Source of the DNA: Mycteria americana
Lineage: Eukaryota > Chordata > Aves > Ciconiiformes > Ciconiidae
Reading direction: 5' to 3'
Length of the DNA stretch: 64,000 nt
NCBI RefSeq assembly: GCF_035582795.1
Contig: NC_134366.1
Coordinates: forward strand, 27,575,661 to 27,639,660
The notes below the pieces were generated by a model, which saw only the letters and a program-made list of their open reading frames with translations, did not search any database and was not told the DNA's origin. Of this stretch, positions 24,811 to 38,084 are shown piece after piece. The position numbers and the translations under genes were made by a program. How positions within the stretch are numbered: position 1 is the stretch's first letter; every line of letters starts with the position of its first letter.

Positions 24811-26440
24811 TCTCTGAGTGCTGGCCTTGGCCTGCTGGAACTCTATACCTCGCTGTTTGACTTGTGACAAATTAAGCAGCTATCTTATCCAATGCGTTTT
24901 CCTTCCCTTTTATGCTTTGCTATGGGGGGCCTTATTCAGCTTATCCATCCTAGAAAACACCATTTTATATCCCTGCTGCTCAGATGACCACCATCTCCTT
25001 GAATAATTGCCATCTTTAGTTCTATGTAGCTGAGTAAATATGGGTTGGTATTTTTGAATCCTTTTACACAGGAAATCCAATTATTCAGCTGAACCCTGTT
25101 ATCCAAATCTGTTTCCTGAGACCCTGAATGAGAGGAAAGGGTCAGGTTGATGGTTTCTAGAGAGTAACTTTCCCCAGAAGGATTCAGGAAGGATGGAGAG
25201 GACACTATACACCAGAAAACTCTGCTCAGAGTGATGCTCCCGAGTTGAATCCATATGCTACATGATCGTTATAATTAATTATACTTTAGTTGGAAACTCA
25301 TAAAGTTAAAATGCAAATGTTAGTTTATTACAGCAATGCTGAGTGTCCATATACCCCACTGACGTAAAAGAAAATGTAGACAGTTAGCATATCTGAATTT
25401 CATATTCATGAATCTTCATTTATAAAGAATATTTTTCTTTAAATGAGATTACTAGGATAACCTCATTTATTAAAAATAAAAACTGTTACTCAATAAGACT
25501 GTCTTTTAAGTTATGCATTCCATATATATTTAAAGGCTATGCTTTAGTAATTACTAAATGAAGTATTCTCCTAGTGCCCCAGTCAGCATCCCTGTTTCCT
25601 GACAGGCTACATGGTCATGGATCTGGTTTCAAGAGTTCCTCTGACGGCTTCCTGCTGAACAGTGTGGACCAGCAGTGGAGTCAGCGGTATAAACTTTAGA
25701 CCACATTCTTCCTTCACGGATCAGCATTGACTACAGTAAAGGTAGGGATGATTCTGGCCACATGATTCTGTTTTAGGAAATGCAGTTTTCTCTATCTGAA
25801 CAAATCAGGACCAACTACAGTGTGACTGACTGCCTATTGCTTCAGGCTTTTCCCAGAGATTACAGTTCTTAAGAAATTAATAATAGAAAGGAGTCTGTAA
25901 AGGACAGCAAAACCAGACAGCAAATAAGGTAGGTCTGAGGCACCTGGCTCTCGTGCCTGGCATTTCCTTGGCACATCCAGATCAGCTTGTCCTGTGCCAA
26001 AGCTCAGACTGGAGAGGCACTGGAGCCACTGCTGGCGTGCAGTTGATCTGATGTAAGTCTAACATATCCGGCATGTGCCGTGCGTATGCAAGTTCAGCAT
26101 GCTTGTGCACGTGACGCTGGATCTACCACTCTCAGATCTGACTCATGATCTTTATGAATCATAGGAAACACAAAAGATCCTGGGCCAAGTCCCAGGGAAA
26201 AATCTTGGTGACCTGCCAGGAGAGCAGGTCTAGCTCTAATTCTAGATTTCTGCCTTCTAACATGGTGGCACACGAAAGGTGAGATTCAGTGTAGGCTCAT
26301 GTGCTACTCCATGGAGAAAGGGCAGTATTTCCTCGTCTCTCCTGCAGCACACAGTGCAGATGCCGGCTCAGAAAGTGTGGCTAGAAAGAGATATGCAGGA
26401 TGGAGAGTGAGAATAATTGGATTCTAAACTTGCAAAATAA
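24811..26440. other. Gene desert segment
   Basis: No exon, RNA gene or classified repeat was recognised. Open frames at 24818-25205 are short and without motifs. The interval ends at a MIR-like relic. Confidence 0.5.
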
Positions 26441-26449
26441 ATTCTGGGA

Positions 26450-26575
26450 TGGAGCCAAATCTTTAACATCTCTGTTCCTCTGTTTCCCTGTCACTAAAAC
26501 GTTAATTTCTTGCCAAGGGTGTTAAGAGGCTTATTTAATCATTTTTACTAATATGCTCTAACACCTTGAAATGTG
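26450..26575 (+). repeat. MIR-like ancient SINE relic
   Basis: The segment reads like the 3' half of a MIR/CORE-SINE. It has TTTAACATCTCTGTTCCTCT and GTTTCCCTGTCACTAAAACG, then a divergent stretch and CTAACACCTTGAAATG near the end. This matches, from memory, the order TTAACCTCTCTG, CAGTTTCCCCATCTGTAAAATG and GCGCTTTGAAA of the family. Copies this old persist in amniotes. A masking search would settle the subfamily. Confidence 0.55.
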
Positions 26576-26609
26576 GTTTAGGAAATAAAAGTATTATTCA
26601 AAGTCAGTG

Positions 26610-26800
26610 GAAGAAGAATGTCCACTATTTGCATTACAGTAGAATCAAATGACCCGATCCATCATGTAGATTATATAGGAAGACATGATTCCTCCCTCAG
26701 AGTTGGTGGGAGAGAAATGATCATTTTTTGCATTACAATAGAGTCAGATGCTATGGTCCATCTTGTCAGTTACATACAAAGGCATGACACCTCTCCCAGA
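26610..26800 (+). repeat. Tandem pair of diverged 99-bp-spaced ancient repeat units
   Basis: Two copies begin near 26610 and 26709. Both contain TTTGCATTACARTAGARTCA, then CCATC or CCATCTTGT, then ATATAGGAAGACATGA or ACATACAAAGGCATGA, and CTCCC. The order resembles an old amniote interspersed repeat with an ATTACAGTAG head and an ACATAGTAAGAGACAGTCCC tail, from memory. An open frame crosses both units without shifting, but substitutions fall in all codon positions, so coding is not supported. Confidence 0.6.
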
Positions 26801-26904
26801 TACCTTTGACCCTTACGACTCCTGTAGTATCTATTACGTTATTGTCAGTATTACATTTCCTGCCACATTTTAGCAACGAAGTTGCTAAATAGGAGCACAA
26901 ACTT

Positions 26905-27087
26905 AATAAAATATATTAATATATAAAATATATGTGTATATAATATATAATATTATATATATGTATACATATACATATATATACTATATATAGTAACATA
27001 TATATACTATATATTATATCTAGTATATATATGTATATATAATATATATACAATAATTAATATATAAAATATAAAATATATAAATGT
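26905..27087. repeat. AT-rich (TATATA)-type satellite
   Basis: About 180 bp consists almost only of A and T, in TATATA, ATATAT and TATGTATA variants with repeated near-palindromes. It is a simple repeat likely to be variable in length. It has no coding potential; a frame translating it as a run of Tyr and Ile is meaningless. Confidence 0.9.
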
Positions 27088-29704
27088 AAGTTTTTAGAAT
27101 AAAGTGGAAAGCCTTTTTGTTAGAAATAATGTACATCTTGGTAAAAGAAACTGTATGTTTTGATGGTACTGCACTGGATTTTCCAGTTTTATGAAAAAAT
27201 ACGAAATGTGCAGACAAATTTGCAAAATCATGTTCATCCATATCACCAAACAGCTATATATAAAGAGCTTTCATGTGAGGCTGTTCAAGGTCATGATTTA
27301 TTACGGACTAAATACAAGTTCTGTGTATGCACTTACACTGCTGGTAATGAGAATCTATTCTAGGAATCGCATAATTTATGGAGCAAAGGTCTATTTTAAG
27401 AATTATTAAGGAATATTTGATACCTGTCACCCTTTAACAGATTCATAATAAGAACATTTTAAAATTTAGACAAAGATAGTTTGGGTTAAAAATAGGCGGA
27501 TGTGCTGTATTGTATTATAACAATTGATTTTGTCAAAGCTTTCTCCTGACCTTCCCTGCATCCCCCAAACACAGTGATTGTCAGAAAGGGGAAATTCATC
27601 TCTCCCTTATGGCCCTGAGTGGCTGGACTTCCAGTGGGGAATGAAGCAGCCTGTAACATTCAGAAGGATTCCTGCACCCCAACGTGCCAGCAGGTACGGG
27701 GATTTCTATGGGTGGAGAATTGGAGGCAGAAGAGGTGCACGTTTCACTGCTGTCTCGGGCTGAAGTTCTCCAGCATCATCCTGGGCATTTCACCGGTGCT
27801 GCTCCTCAGGTGCCCAGGACGAAGCACGGTGCCCGAGAGGAGCGCACCCACTGTCCCCTCTGTTGGCCAAGTCAGACAGCAGCCTTGGTGCTGGTCCCGA
27901 GGGAAACCAGGAGCAGAGAGGGAAGAAAGGGGCAAGGGAGGGACCTTGAGAGCTGGCTGGGGTGTAGTCAGCTCCAAGCTTTACCGTGAGCAATGAAGGT
28001 AATGAAATATTTCTCCTCTGTTTTTTTCTGTGGTGCCTAAAAAGCTTAAGAACTTGCATAACAGCTTTCCCCCCACTGGCGTGTTATTAGGGGTTTTTTT
28101 ACTAGTCAGGTGTTTTCAGGATACTTGTGGGAATTTAACATCTTTAAGGCCATAAGCCTTCTCAAATTCGATAGCAATTAGCTAGTGCTTGTGTTCAAAT
28201 GGATTCAGGGGACTGAAGGCAGTGTGACTGTGAGACAGATATCCTCCCAATAGCTGGGCAAGACTCCTCTGCTGGGGAAGTGAGGGGAAAAAAGGGAGAG
28301 ACACCTCCTTAGGCTGGAAGAAAATACATGGGGAGGCAGAAGTAACTTAAAGCCTTGTGTATGATCAGTACAATTACAAAAGCAAGGAGGTTATGCTGTG
28401 TAGGAGGTGTGATAAGGGTGCTGAGATATTCAACCGTCCCTACCTGGCAGAATTCTCAAAAGACATTGAATCCTTGCTGGACACTCACACATGGCATAAG
28501 GGATGTGAATATCATAGGCACCTGAAAATGAGAGTATGATCCTTTGTGGTTAACTTTTACGACCTATTAGCTAAGATGTTAATTAGATGAGTTGTTACAA
28601 CTTAACTTTAAGGTTCTTCAGTGAACTGTATTGTATAAAACCGGTTTTCAGGAATAACCCATGTGAACTTTGATAGCAATAAATTCTAGCCAAGATTTTA
28701 AAAATAGCCCAACTGTGCATCTTCAATCTTTTAAGAGCTTATTTTTCCTAAAACTCTGGAGAATATAAACTTAAAGTCAAATAAAATTGTTTACATATAC
28801 TGTGAACAATCAGCAAAACAATTGAAACTCTTACTGGGAGACCATAACACACTGATGGATAAGATTTTCTTTCATGGAATACTAATGAGGATTTTAAATG
28901 ACATGTAAGAAGAGAATATGAGAAGAATTGTTTTCTTTCCAGAGCTGAATTATTAGTAGGTTTGTACTGAGTTGCAGGATATCATTATTATTTTTACATC
29001 AGTAATGCCTTTCTAACCTCAATTAGCAGGAGACCAGAAGCCACGCTATGAATCTTTCACTGAAATGCAGTTGTCAGCTATGTAAATGACATTATAAATG
29101 TGTCCTGAAAATGGAAATTGTTTATGCAAATTAACCTGAACCACAGTGTGCAAGATGAGAAGTATAAGAAATGATGGAATTAACTCAGCGGTGTTGGGAA
29201 GCATCATTGGACTCCACCTGAATGGAAAAGCGTCACTTGGAGAATCAACTGAGTTCCACCAGAGGGGGAAAAGGACACCTAGCTAATGTTTTCAGATGTG
29301 CTAGGGTAGCTGGAGGACATCTCTCCCGCTCACCCCTTTCCCTTGTAAAAGTATTTTTTCGTTCTCAGAGTGTTTCCTCTCATGTAAAAAGAAGCATAAT
29401 TTTATATATATGCTGACCACCTGGAAAACCCCTACTACAAATGGAAATAGATTTAAAATTAAGAGATTAATGTTTCACACTCCTTACTGGTAGCTGGCGC
29501 TTAAAAAGGCTTCGAAAGAAATATAAGAATCCTTGAAACCATTCACTTCGAATTATTTGAGAGCTGACAGCCTGGCAAAAAGAAATATAAATCTTTTTCC
29601 TTCCTTCACAAGTCCTGAGCATTTGCTAATATTTGGTATTTTATCCATTATATTAAAGACCCATCATGAGCTCCTGCTCTGAATTTGCTTTAGTCATTGA
29701 TTAT

Positions 29705-29736
29705 TAATGTCTCACATACTGTCATGTGAGACATTA
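29705..29736. repeat. Perfect 13-bp hairpin
   Basis: TAATGTCTCACAT at 29705-29717 is exactly complementary to ATGTGAGACATTA at 29724-29736, with a six-base loop ACTGTC. The stem is too short for a typical microRNA precursor. It may be a transcription-factor palindrome or a cruciform site. Confidence 0.85.
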
Positions 29737-30234
29737 TGACTCAATGTCTTTAGTAAAATCTGCAATTGCTGCTCCTTGGACAGTCTTTATTTTGCCTGTG
29801 TTCATGCAACTCAGGTGGAATTTCTGACCCAAGAGGTATTAAGGGAAGTGTCAGTATTGACCTTAAAGAAGGCAGAATTCAATCCTGAAATCAGAATGAA
29901 TAGCTGAAAGAGGACCAGAAAGCTGTCTGATGTGAAACAGATTCAGGTGTTAGGTTTTAGCTTGTACATATGTAATAATATAGATTAAAAAATACACCTT
30001 CCTCAATTCTAACAGCCATATTTTTCTTCTGTAAAAAATAGGGACCCTGTCCTAGATGCTTTTTTGAGGGTTTTACTGATTCTTTTAAATTTATTGATTC
30101 AAAAATGCTGATAGCCTTTTGTTAAATGAATTATAGTTTCTGTCAAGATAAACGAAAATAGCAAACCATGGTGATTTTAGAAGTTGGCAATTACAGTGGC
30201 TTCCCCAAAAAAATGCAAGGCCAGTGCCACTTAA

Positions 30235-30323
30235 TAAGCTATTATTAAATATGTTAAATGCATATGTTAAATGTGTTAAATATGTTAAATTAATATGTTA
30301 AATTAAGCTATTATTAAATATGT
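30235..30323. repeat. Short AT repeat bounded by 20-bp direct repeats
   Basis: The 20-base string TAAGCTATTATTAAATATGT occurs at 30235-30254 and again at 30304-30323. Between the copies lie several head-to-tail units of ATGTTAAAT type. It looks like a local duplication followed by slippage. Confidence 0.8.
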
Positions 30324-32140
30324 ACAAATATGTTTCTCTTCTAACTTTATTCTTTGCATTTTAATGAAATTGCCAGTTAACTGTTACAAATATGTCATGT
30401 TGATGCATTCTTTATCTTCAGCCTTGAAAGCTTTCAGATGAAGTACCACCAAGTACCACAATTCATCTGTAATGTTAAAATTTCCCTAAGTATCAAAAAT
30501 CCATATGAAGAGTTGATTAGAAATTCTCCAGGTGAAGGGGCTTGAAAGCTAATCCGTGCAACGAAAATACAGACCACTTACTGATAAAGTAAAAATAAAG
30601 ACTGACAGCTTCACAGAGGAAATCAACTCCACAGTTAATCTGCAAGGCTTGTAGATTAAGGCTTGTGGGGGTGATACAGTGCGATACGCTCCACTCTGTG
30701 ATGTCAACCTTGACTTCTAACAGCTGTGTGAAGCAGAGTTGCTATTTATAGTCTGTAATAGGAATACAGGTACTGTGATAAGCATGGGGATTTTATTTGC
30801 TTTAATCTTCATCTTGTTGCCTTGTCTCTCAGTTAAAAAAAAAAAACAACAAGGATAAAACAGCAGGAGGGACCAGCAAAGCAGCTAAACTAGAAGACTG
30901 ACAATAAGACAGTGGATAATATTTATACATCTGGGTCTGACAGAGCATAACACAACTATAATAATCACTAGAAGCTTCTGAGAGAGCTGTTTTCCATATG
31001 CAGGGTTGGTCATAATTAAAGGTACTGTTTCCGATGATGCCTACGAAGTCCCGTGTCCTCTCAGTCACCACGTACCCTACACAAGTAGCCCACGTGAGAG
31101 ACTGTGCTGCTTAGGATGAGTGTGCTGTTCTGAGTGAAGTATTGGGAGGGGGTGACTTGTGGAGGCAAAGTGCTAACACAGAGTATGGTGTACAGCTATG
31201 AGAAAGATGGTATTTAGGAAAGAGAGGAGAAAGGAAGAGTCCCTTTTTTTTTTTTTTTTTTTTTATGCTTTGGCACCTAGCTTTATCAGATATCTCAGTT
31301 TCTGCACAAACCTACTCTTCCCAGAATAATTTTTTTCTTCCCCTGGAAATCGGGCCATCTCTGAACTATTGACTTTTAGTTCTAAGAGTCTGGAAAAATT
31401 TCAGTCTCCACATTATACTGAAATATTTCCGATTTTTGTTCTAACATACAAACCCATCTGTTAAATTTTTGAAGATGAGATCATCATATTTTATTTTCTA
31501 CTGATACCACAAAATCAGAGAGCCTTTCTGAGTGGTCTAAGACCCAAAATTTAATGATACAAGATTTAAAAAGTCCAGTTGGTACACAAGCCATGATCCT
31601 GAGCAGAATTGAGACCACACAAAATGTAACATTTTTATTTGTGTTTCATGTTTTATAGCAATGGCTATCCTGTTCTACATTGCTGGAGACCAGAAAAAAC
31701 TTACGATTTCAACTACAGTGAAATCATTCCAGTGTAGTAGGGGATGTGCCAGCTGTGTTTCAGACTGTGGTCTACATTTACTTTCTGGGAAAAGATTTTA
31801 GAGATTGGTAGGCAGATGTGGCAAAGAGCAGATTGGAAACTGAAGCTATACCCACGTAAACTAGACAAGGTACAACTGTTAGTGGAAAGGACGTTCAATA
31901 CCACAACTTACTTAGCAGCATGGATTACGTTAGTTGAGACTTGACAGTCAGAATTAGATGGCTTTACTTGGCAGTTTAAATAGAAGTTAGGGCCTTAATG
32001 AAATAGCTACTATGGCTTCAGTGCGATGGCCATTTAATTCCCTTTGTGCTCGCCTCTATGAATCTGAAAAAATAGACTGTTTTGTGGAGCTGATAAAAGT
32101 GAACTTTTAAGCTTGAACTTTTAAGTTCCTTATAAAAATT

Positions 32141-32283
32141 ATTCACAGAATCGCAGAAGGGTTGAGTTGGAAGGGACCTCTGGAGGTCAGCTGGTCCAAC
32201 CCCCTGCTCAAGCTGAGTCACCACCAGCAGGCTGCCCAGGACAATGTCCAGATGGCTTTTGAATATCTCCAAGGATGGAGACT
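32141..32283 (-). mobile_element. CR1 LINE 3' fragment, 5'-truncated
   Basis: Read on the minus strand the fragment gives GGATATTC-type CR1 tail sequence. It includes CCTGGGCAGCCTGCTGGTGG, TTGAGCAGGGGGTTGGACCA and CCAGAGGTCCCTTCCAACTC, and ends TTCTGCGATTCTGTGAAT, the diverged 8-bp terminal repeats of CR1. Only about 143 bp of the 3' end is kept, the usual fate of CR1 copies. The short minus-strand frame 32018-32272 is partly this relic; it is not a gene. CR1 is the dominant LINE of birds and supports the host assignment. Confidence 0.93.
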
Positions 32284-35200
32284 GTGAATTGATTACCTTG
32301 TATCTCTCATTGTTTCTTAAAAATAATCTGAAGCAGGCTTAGCGTTTTTGAGAAAGCCCCCAAGACAATTTTGACCACTTCAGAGCTGTGAAATATGCAG
32401 TGATTACACCGCTCTCTATACAGAGGGGTTACCTGAGAGTCTAGGTTGAGATTTGTGTTTTCCTGCACACACTGGAATGGTCCAGTTATGTCTTAAGTTT
32501 AATATTTGCCTCCTACTGTGTTTCATTTGTGTCACTGGGAGAAATCTGCTGAGGATTTTCATGAGCAGTTATGGGTCTTTATGAGTTTTCAAATTATATT
32601 TCCAGTCCAGCCTCCTTTTCAAAGACTCAACAGTTTGCTGACAGCATTCACTGCTTCATTTCAAACACTCCACTTATCACCTGGTTTCTGCTGGATGCTT
32701 TCCCTGTCTTTTACAAAAAGCTTAATCTGAGATACCAACCAGCTTTTTTAGTACTGAGTATATATTAGTCAATATGGTGACAAATAAAAAGCTTGCACAC
32801 ATCTATTACACCAGACAAATCTGCAAATGAAAAGCTTATTTAGCAGCAATTTCTTATAGCATCAGGAAATAACACTGATTTTAGGGCAGAGGATTTCTTT
32901 GAAGTGAATAAGTAAATAACCTGTAATATACAATTCTATCATACATAGTTAATTCTATTTTATGCTTTTATTAAACTATGCCAGTTGGGTTTATCATTGA
33001 ATAATGGCACATTAACAGGGAAAATCAGACTGTTAGGCTGTTCATTTGTTATATAGCACAAAATTAGAATACCTTTTCTTTCAGTTGACAGATTTGGACC
33101 TTTTATACTGTGTGTATAGTATCCTAGCAGGGATGTGTCTTTTTACACCTCACGTAAACAATTGTTCAATTGCCGTTTGCTAACTACAAAGATCCATGTG
33201 GTCAGTGGAATTGTTAGGAGTGGAAAACATGCTGAAAACTAACAATCACATTTTTTCGTGCGCCTCCTATTAAATAAACTGGCAGAACTGATGCACTACC
33301 CCAGACCGAAGATCAAGGGATGAGGTGGAGTATCCAGTGGTTGCGTTGGCACTGACCATCTAATCGCATTCAGTAAGGGCTACGTTCTCAGTGTGTTATG
33401 AGTATGCAGGTCTTTAAATTTGCACAAGCGTAATGCTGTGTTCCCTTGTACTATCACACACAATTAGACATTGATAGCTAGGTGCTGCAGTCTGACTTAG
33501 AGAAAGTAGAAGATAGCACTGGTGGACCCAGCATCAGCAATGGAGTGCAACAACAACTTCACAGTTCCTGCAAAGGAGGCTCTGGGAGCAATTTCTGTGC
33601 ACAGAATAATAGGGCGGCTTATATTCCTGTACCCGTGCCCGTTACATTCAGCAGTATGCAAGCCGGCATATGCATGGCTTTATGTCCAGCAATTTGAAAG
33701 TATTTCTGAGGCTATTGTCAGGTCACTCACAACAAACTAACGGATATAATTTAGTTTCGCAATTACATTTAAAGAGAGGAAAAAAACCCCAAACTGGTAG
33801 TTGCGTAAGTAGTAATTAGAATCTATTACTAATATTCTGCTCTAGTTTTACGAATGATTAAGAGAGAATTAACAAAAATTATGAAAAATCTCTTTGAGAG
33901 CAGTATTCCATAAGAATGAGGCAATAATAATTGTGTTTAATGAAAATGAGCACCTCAAAGAAGATATATTTGCCTATGGAGACAAATCCAAACTGGTCAG
34001 TTGCAAGGATGTGGAACTACAAAAGTACTACAGAGTGCTAAAAAACTACAGACAGAAGTAATTAGAAATCTAGACGGAAGTAGCCTAGACAGAGGAAAGA
34101 AAAAGTTAGTCTCTGCATCTACGCTGAATAAAGATTTTTTTACTGCTACTTGATCAAAAAGCAAAGATATTATTTTCTCTGTTAACATTTAATATCTTAC
34201 TATTGTACGTATCAGAGAGATGAATAGATGCATTATTAGAGTCAGCTAAATATTGGTTTTCTGTGTTCATTTCCGTTGTCTGGCTTTTAAATGTCCGTTC
34301 AGTGTCTGTCCAGTAGATTCAGGAGCCATAGCTAGTTTATTACTTGTTTCTGCTTAAGGCGCAGGCTGCAAATCTCTCTCCTGTAGTTTACAGAACCATT
34401 GCATTTTGCTTTTTAGTGTCACTCTTCCACAGGCAAGGGCTATTAATCTGTCCTGAGGCAATCTAGAGGAAAATATGTATTTCATATATATTTGAATATC
34501 TAAATAAGTGTTTAGGAATTATTTTGTCAGAAAGGCCACTGCTTTTCTCAACAGAAAATGTAATTTATATCTTATTTGTCTAGGGTTCACCACTTTTGAG
34601 ACCTCTTTCAAATATTTTGTAAAGTGTTAAATGTCTGTTCAGAGTAATCATTGAGTTCATTCGGCACAGGATTGTTTATATATTATCACACATTAAGTGA
34701 GTGTCCAAATCTTCAGATTCTTGGAAGGCTGGAGCTGCCATGGGGTGAATCGGTTCATCTTCAGTACTTGCATAGGCCTTCCGTACTTGCAGCTGTGTCT
34801 GGATCATCGTGCAGTCCGTAACGTTTTTCATTCACAGGATCTGACTGATGCGAGAAACACTGGTATCTCTGCTTTGTGGGTGGAAAATAAAAAACTTAAA
34901 CTTTAATTAGGAGCATTGTGGAAAAAAAGTATGTGTATCTCTGAAAGAGGGCTTTAGGCAACATTTAGCCTTCAAATCCCAAACTGCAATCCTAAGAACC
35001 TCTCCACAGCTGCTGTCTCATAATGCATACACCTAAACTCATAAGCCCCTCAGTCCTCCAGACTCTTAAGTCTTCCTACACATACCCAGAAGCGTTTCTG
35101 CTTGGACAAGGCCGACCAGCTCAGCATCTTTCAATTTAGAGATCAGATACGTAAGACTTCTGGTGCACGCAGATACACAGCCCTGCCTGGGCTGTGCACA

Positions 35201-37162
35201 AAGGATGTAGACCAATGCAGAAGTAGTGCTTCTTTCTTATAAATAAGTGGCTTTTTTTTTTTTTTAATAAGATCCAACAAGTGAGGGCTCTTGTCAAATA
35301 AAAGCAGAGAAAAATGTGCCTGGGATAATATGTCTGGTATAAATTTCACTGGCCTGGCTTTGCAGTTCTGGACCCTTTTTCCAAATCTACTTTGAACAAG
35401 TCAGCACTGCTGTGGCCAGCATCAATAAATTTTCTCATACTTTTTCAAGCTTCAGGAGGTTAACTCAAACGCAACTGAACTTCTTGTGCCTCACCCTCAT
35501 TTATTCTCCATTGGTCAACAGCCATGACAAAAATGGAGAAAAAAAGCACATCCAGTTATGGGCTGTGAGCTTTGTATGCAGGACCTGTGCGTGAGTTAGC
35601 ACGTGTGTGTGTGTGCCTTGGTGACTGATACGCGTACTAAGGCCTGCAAGGTCCTGACTTCCGAAAGACAGAATGGACACTGAATAATGAATTGTGTTCT
35701 TCCTTCCTTCAGTGCAGCCACAGAGTGAGCTAAATTATTTGATAGTCTCTTGTTACTGTTGTTCCACAATGGGATTTTTTTTTTTAATGTTTCATACTTG
35801 TTTTCCTATTTATGCTGGTGACTAGCAGCCGATACCCTGAGCTGGCTAGTTCTGTTGATTACTGTATGGAATACTTAATCTCATATTGCCACTCATACCT
35901 TTTATAGCAAATCTCATTTAATTACTGATTTTTATTCCTCCTTTTCTTTTTTTTTTGCCTTGGAGTGATTTCTGGAGATGTTTACCGGTAACTCTGATTT
36001 CTTTACTAAAATATCATTGCTTCTTCAGTAGTTTGAAAATTTTAGCTAATATGAGCTTGCAAAAAGATTCCTTCCTCCCACTTTGTTCTAAGAAATTCTT
36101 GCTAATATGTACAAAGTTTTTGTTTGTGGGCTATAGGCGTCATTTTTGGTATTCTGACTTTCAATAAGCTGAATAAAAAATCTGGAGCAATCGTTATGGA
36201 GACAGCAGATTTCAGCGATGAATGACTGAGTTGCTAGATGGGTGAAATCTTAGCCATAGTAAAGAAGTCCCCTAGATGTAGAAGTCCCCTCATATATAGA
36301 CCTCATTCCAATTTGGGGTATATACCAATAATTCACTGTGATAAAAAATTGGGCTTTCTATCTTGAATGTCTAAGGACTTGAGAGCTCCTTTTTGTTAAC
36401 AAATAGATGCTATGAAGTGTATGCATAATGATACCCCAAAGTTTTAATGAAAAAACCAGTTCCTAATTAGAATCGTGGACAATATATCCTCTCACAAAGT
36501 CAGAAATATTATACTCCACAAAATTAATACATATTTCTGTCAGACACTGAAGGAGAGTAATGTTTCACTAATTTGGCTGAATCTGCCCATTTTCCAGTGC
36601 TTTCCACTTCCTTCTAACCAAATAATTTATTTCATATTTGACAGCTTTCTATATTATGATCTTGAACACTCTCCAAAAATTCATTGGCAGATAATAAATT
36701 TTAAGTCAAGTCTGACTCAGAAGGATTTTTTCTCTGATAAATGTTTGTATCTCTGGGTAAGAGAAGTTCTGAATGTATGACATATGTGAAGAAAAAATAG
36801 GGAAAATAGCTACTAAAAATCATTCTTCATGGCTATTTACAGTAGGTGTATGTTAAAAATATCTGCTGTTTAGGCTACCGTATGGGTAGCCTTCATTTTC
36901 AGAACAGATGTCTTCAAGTTTCAGAAACAGAAGAAAAGGTATTAGAAAACCTTTTAGAGAGAGTGGTTTTGTTCTCTGTCAGATGACTGACTCTAAATGG
37001 ATGATACTATTATAGAAACATCCTCTTGTAGATCTAAAATGATGTAGAAATACCAGGTGGGAATAGGAGCTGATTTTTATCTTTAAAGGAAAAAATGTTT
37101 TTTTCATGTAATTCAAATGAGAAACCATTAAAATATATTCTAGCTGTTGGGAGTTTGGGATT

Positions 37163-37193
<31 letters not shown>

Positions 37194-37690
37194 TTTATTA
37201 ATCTATAAAATAGCCTGTGCTTTTCCTTTGAGTATTATGGTCCATGTTTATGATTACTGAGCTTATTTACTTTCTAATCAATGTGCTAATCACTTCCAAG
37301 GTGGGGGCTATTAACAAGTCATTATGAGCTAGCAGCAAGTAAATTAAATAGATGTAAAGAGCCACATGGTTCCTCATTTGCTTAGAACAGCAGCTCTGCA
37401 GGGGAAAGGTGCAAGGCTTGAAGAAGCGCTGACAAGAAGTAATTTTCTGTAATGCTGGAAGTACTAAGTTTGCTATGTTGCCAAACTTCTGTTTGGCTTC
37501 CTCAAGGGCTCTGCATAGCGATGTATCATAGGTAGCTACGTTGTGATTATGTGGTGACTGTGCTATGATTGCATTTGTTTTGCAACAGGAATATGTGCAA
37601 AGTTAAGTGGTTAGTCTCCAGACTATTTCCTAGTGTCTAGGACTGATACAGCTGGTTGTAGGTGGGGGCTTTTGGGGTTGAGGGGAAAGC
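32284..37690. other. Gene desert segment
   Basis: No gene, RNA gene or classified mobile element was recognised. Contents noted: an imperfect 17-bp-spaced duplication of AGAAGTCCCCT at 36263-36290, and the TG run at 37163-37190. The frame at 36475-36780 (101 codons, plus) shows no motif. Confidence 0.5.
37163..37190 (+). repeat. (TG)n dinucleotide repeat
   Basis: Thirteen TG units are followed by TA. It is an ordinary microsatellite. Confidence 0.97.
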
Positions 37691-37709
37691 CATACACAGC
37701 CTTCTTTTT

Positions 37710-37732
37710 CCCCTCCCCCCCCCCCCCCCCCC
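37710..37732 (+). repeat. Poly-C tract (C4-T-C18)
   Basis: Four C, one T, then eighteen C residues, flanked by T-rich sequence on both sides. Its form closely matches the tract at 18158-18180. Confidence 0.9.
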
Positions 37733-38084
37733 TTTTTGTTTTTCCTTCCTTCTTTTATTTTTTTCACCCTAGGAGTATTGCTTACCTCTGTACTAGCATG
37801 AAACGGTATAGGACAAATGAGTTATTGCCAAATTTCATAGCTTGAAGTCTGGACTAGATTCAGCTGAATACTAGCTGTTGTCAGTTTTGGCTCTACAGTT
37901 CATTGTAAACAAAAATCATACAAAATCTAGACCCACATTTTAGTGTTCACGATGTTCGGTTGTAGCCTGAACTGAAGGGTTGGTTTATGGCTTTATAACA
38001 TGATTAATGTCTACAGTATGTCCAAGTAGTGTGTTGGTGGAATGTTATTGGCAGTATCTGGTATGTGTTCTATGGATGCAATAA
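37733..38084. other. Unannotated desert segment
   Basis: Nothing was recognised in this stretch on either strand. Confidence 0.5.

Larger units (their letters stand above)
27088..32140. other. Gene desert segment
   Basis: No gene was recognised. A GC-richer block at about 27560-27990 has overlapping short frames on both strands but no family motif, CpG island or splice context, and may be an unclassified old repeat. An octamer ATGCAAAT sits at 29124-29131 in a smooth AT-rich stretch. A perfect hairpin lies at 29705-29736, a nested AT repeat at 30235-30323 and a T21 run at 31244-31264. Confidence 0.5.

Noticed and set aside
26618..26809. Open frame crossing both repeat units, giving two similar 28-residue peptides
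   Set aside because: Differences between the units are not concentrated at third codon positions, so the frame is probably a by-product of the 99-bp spacing.
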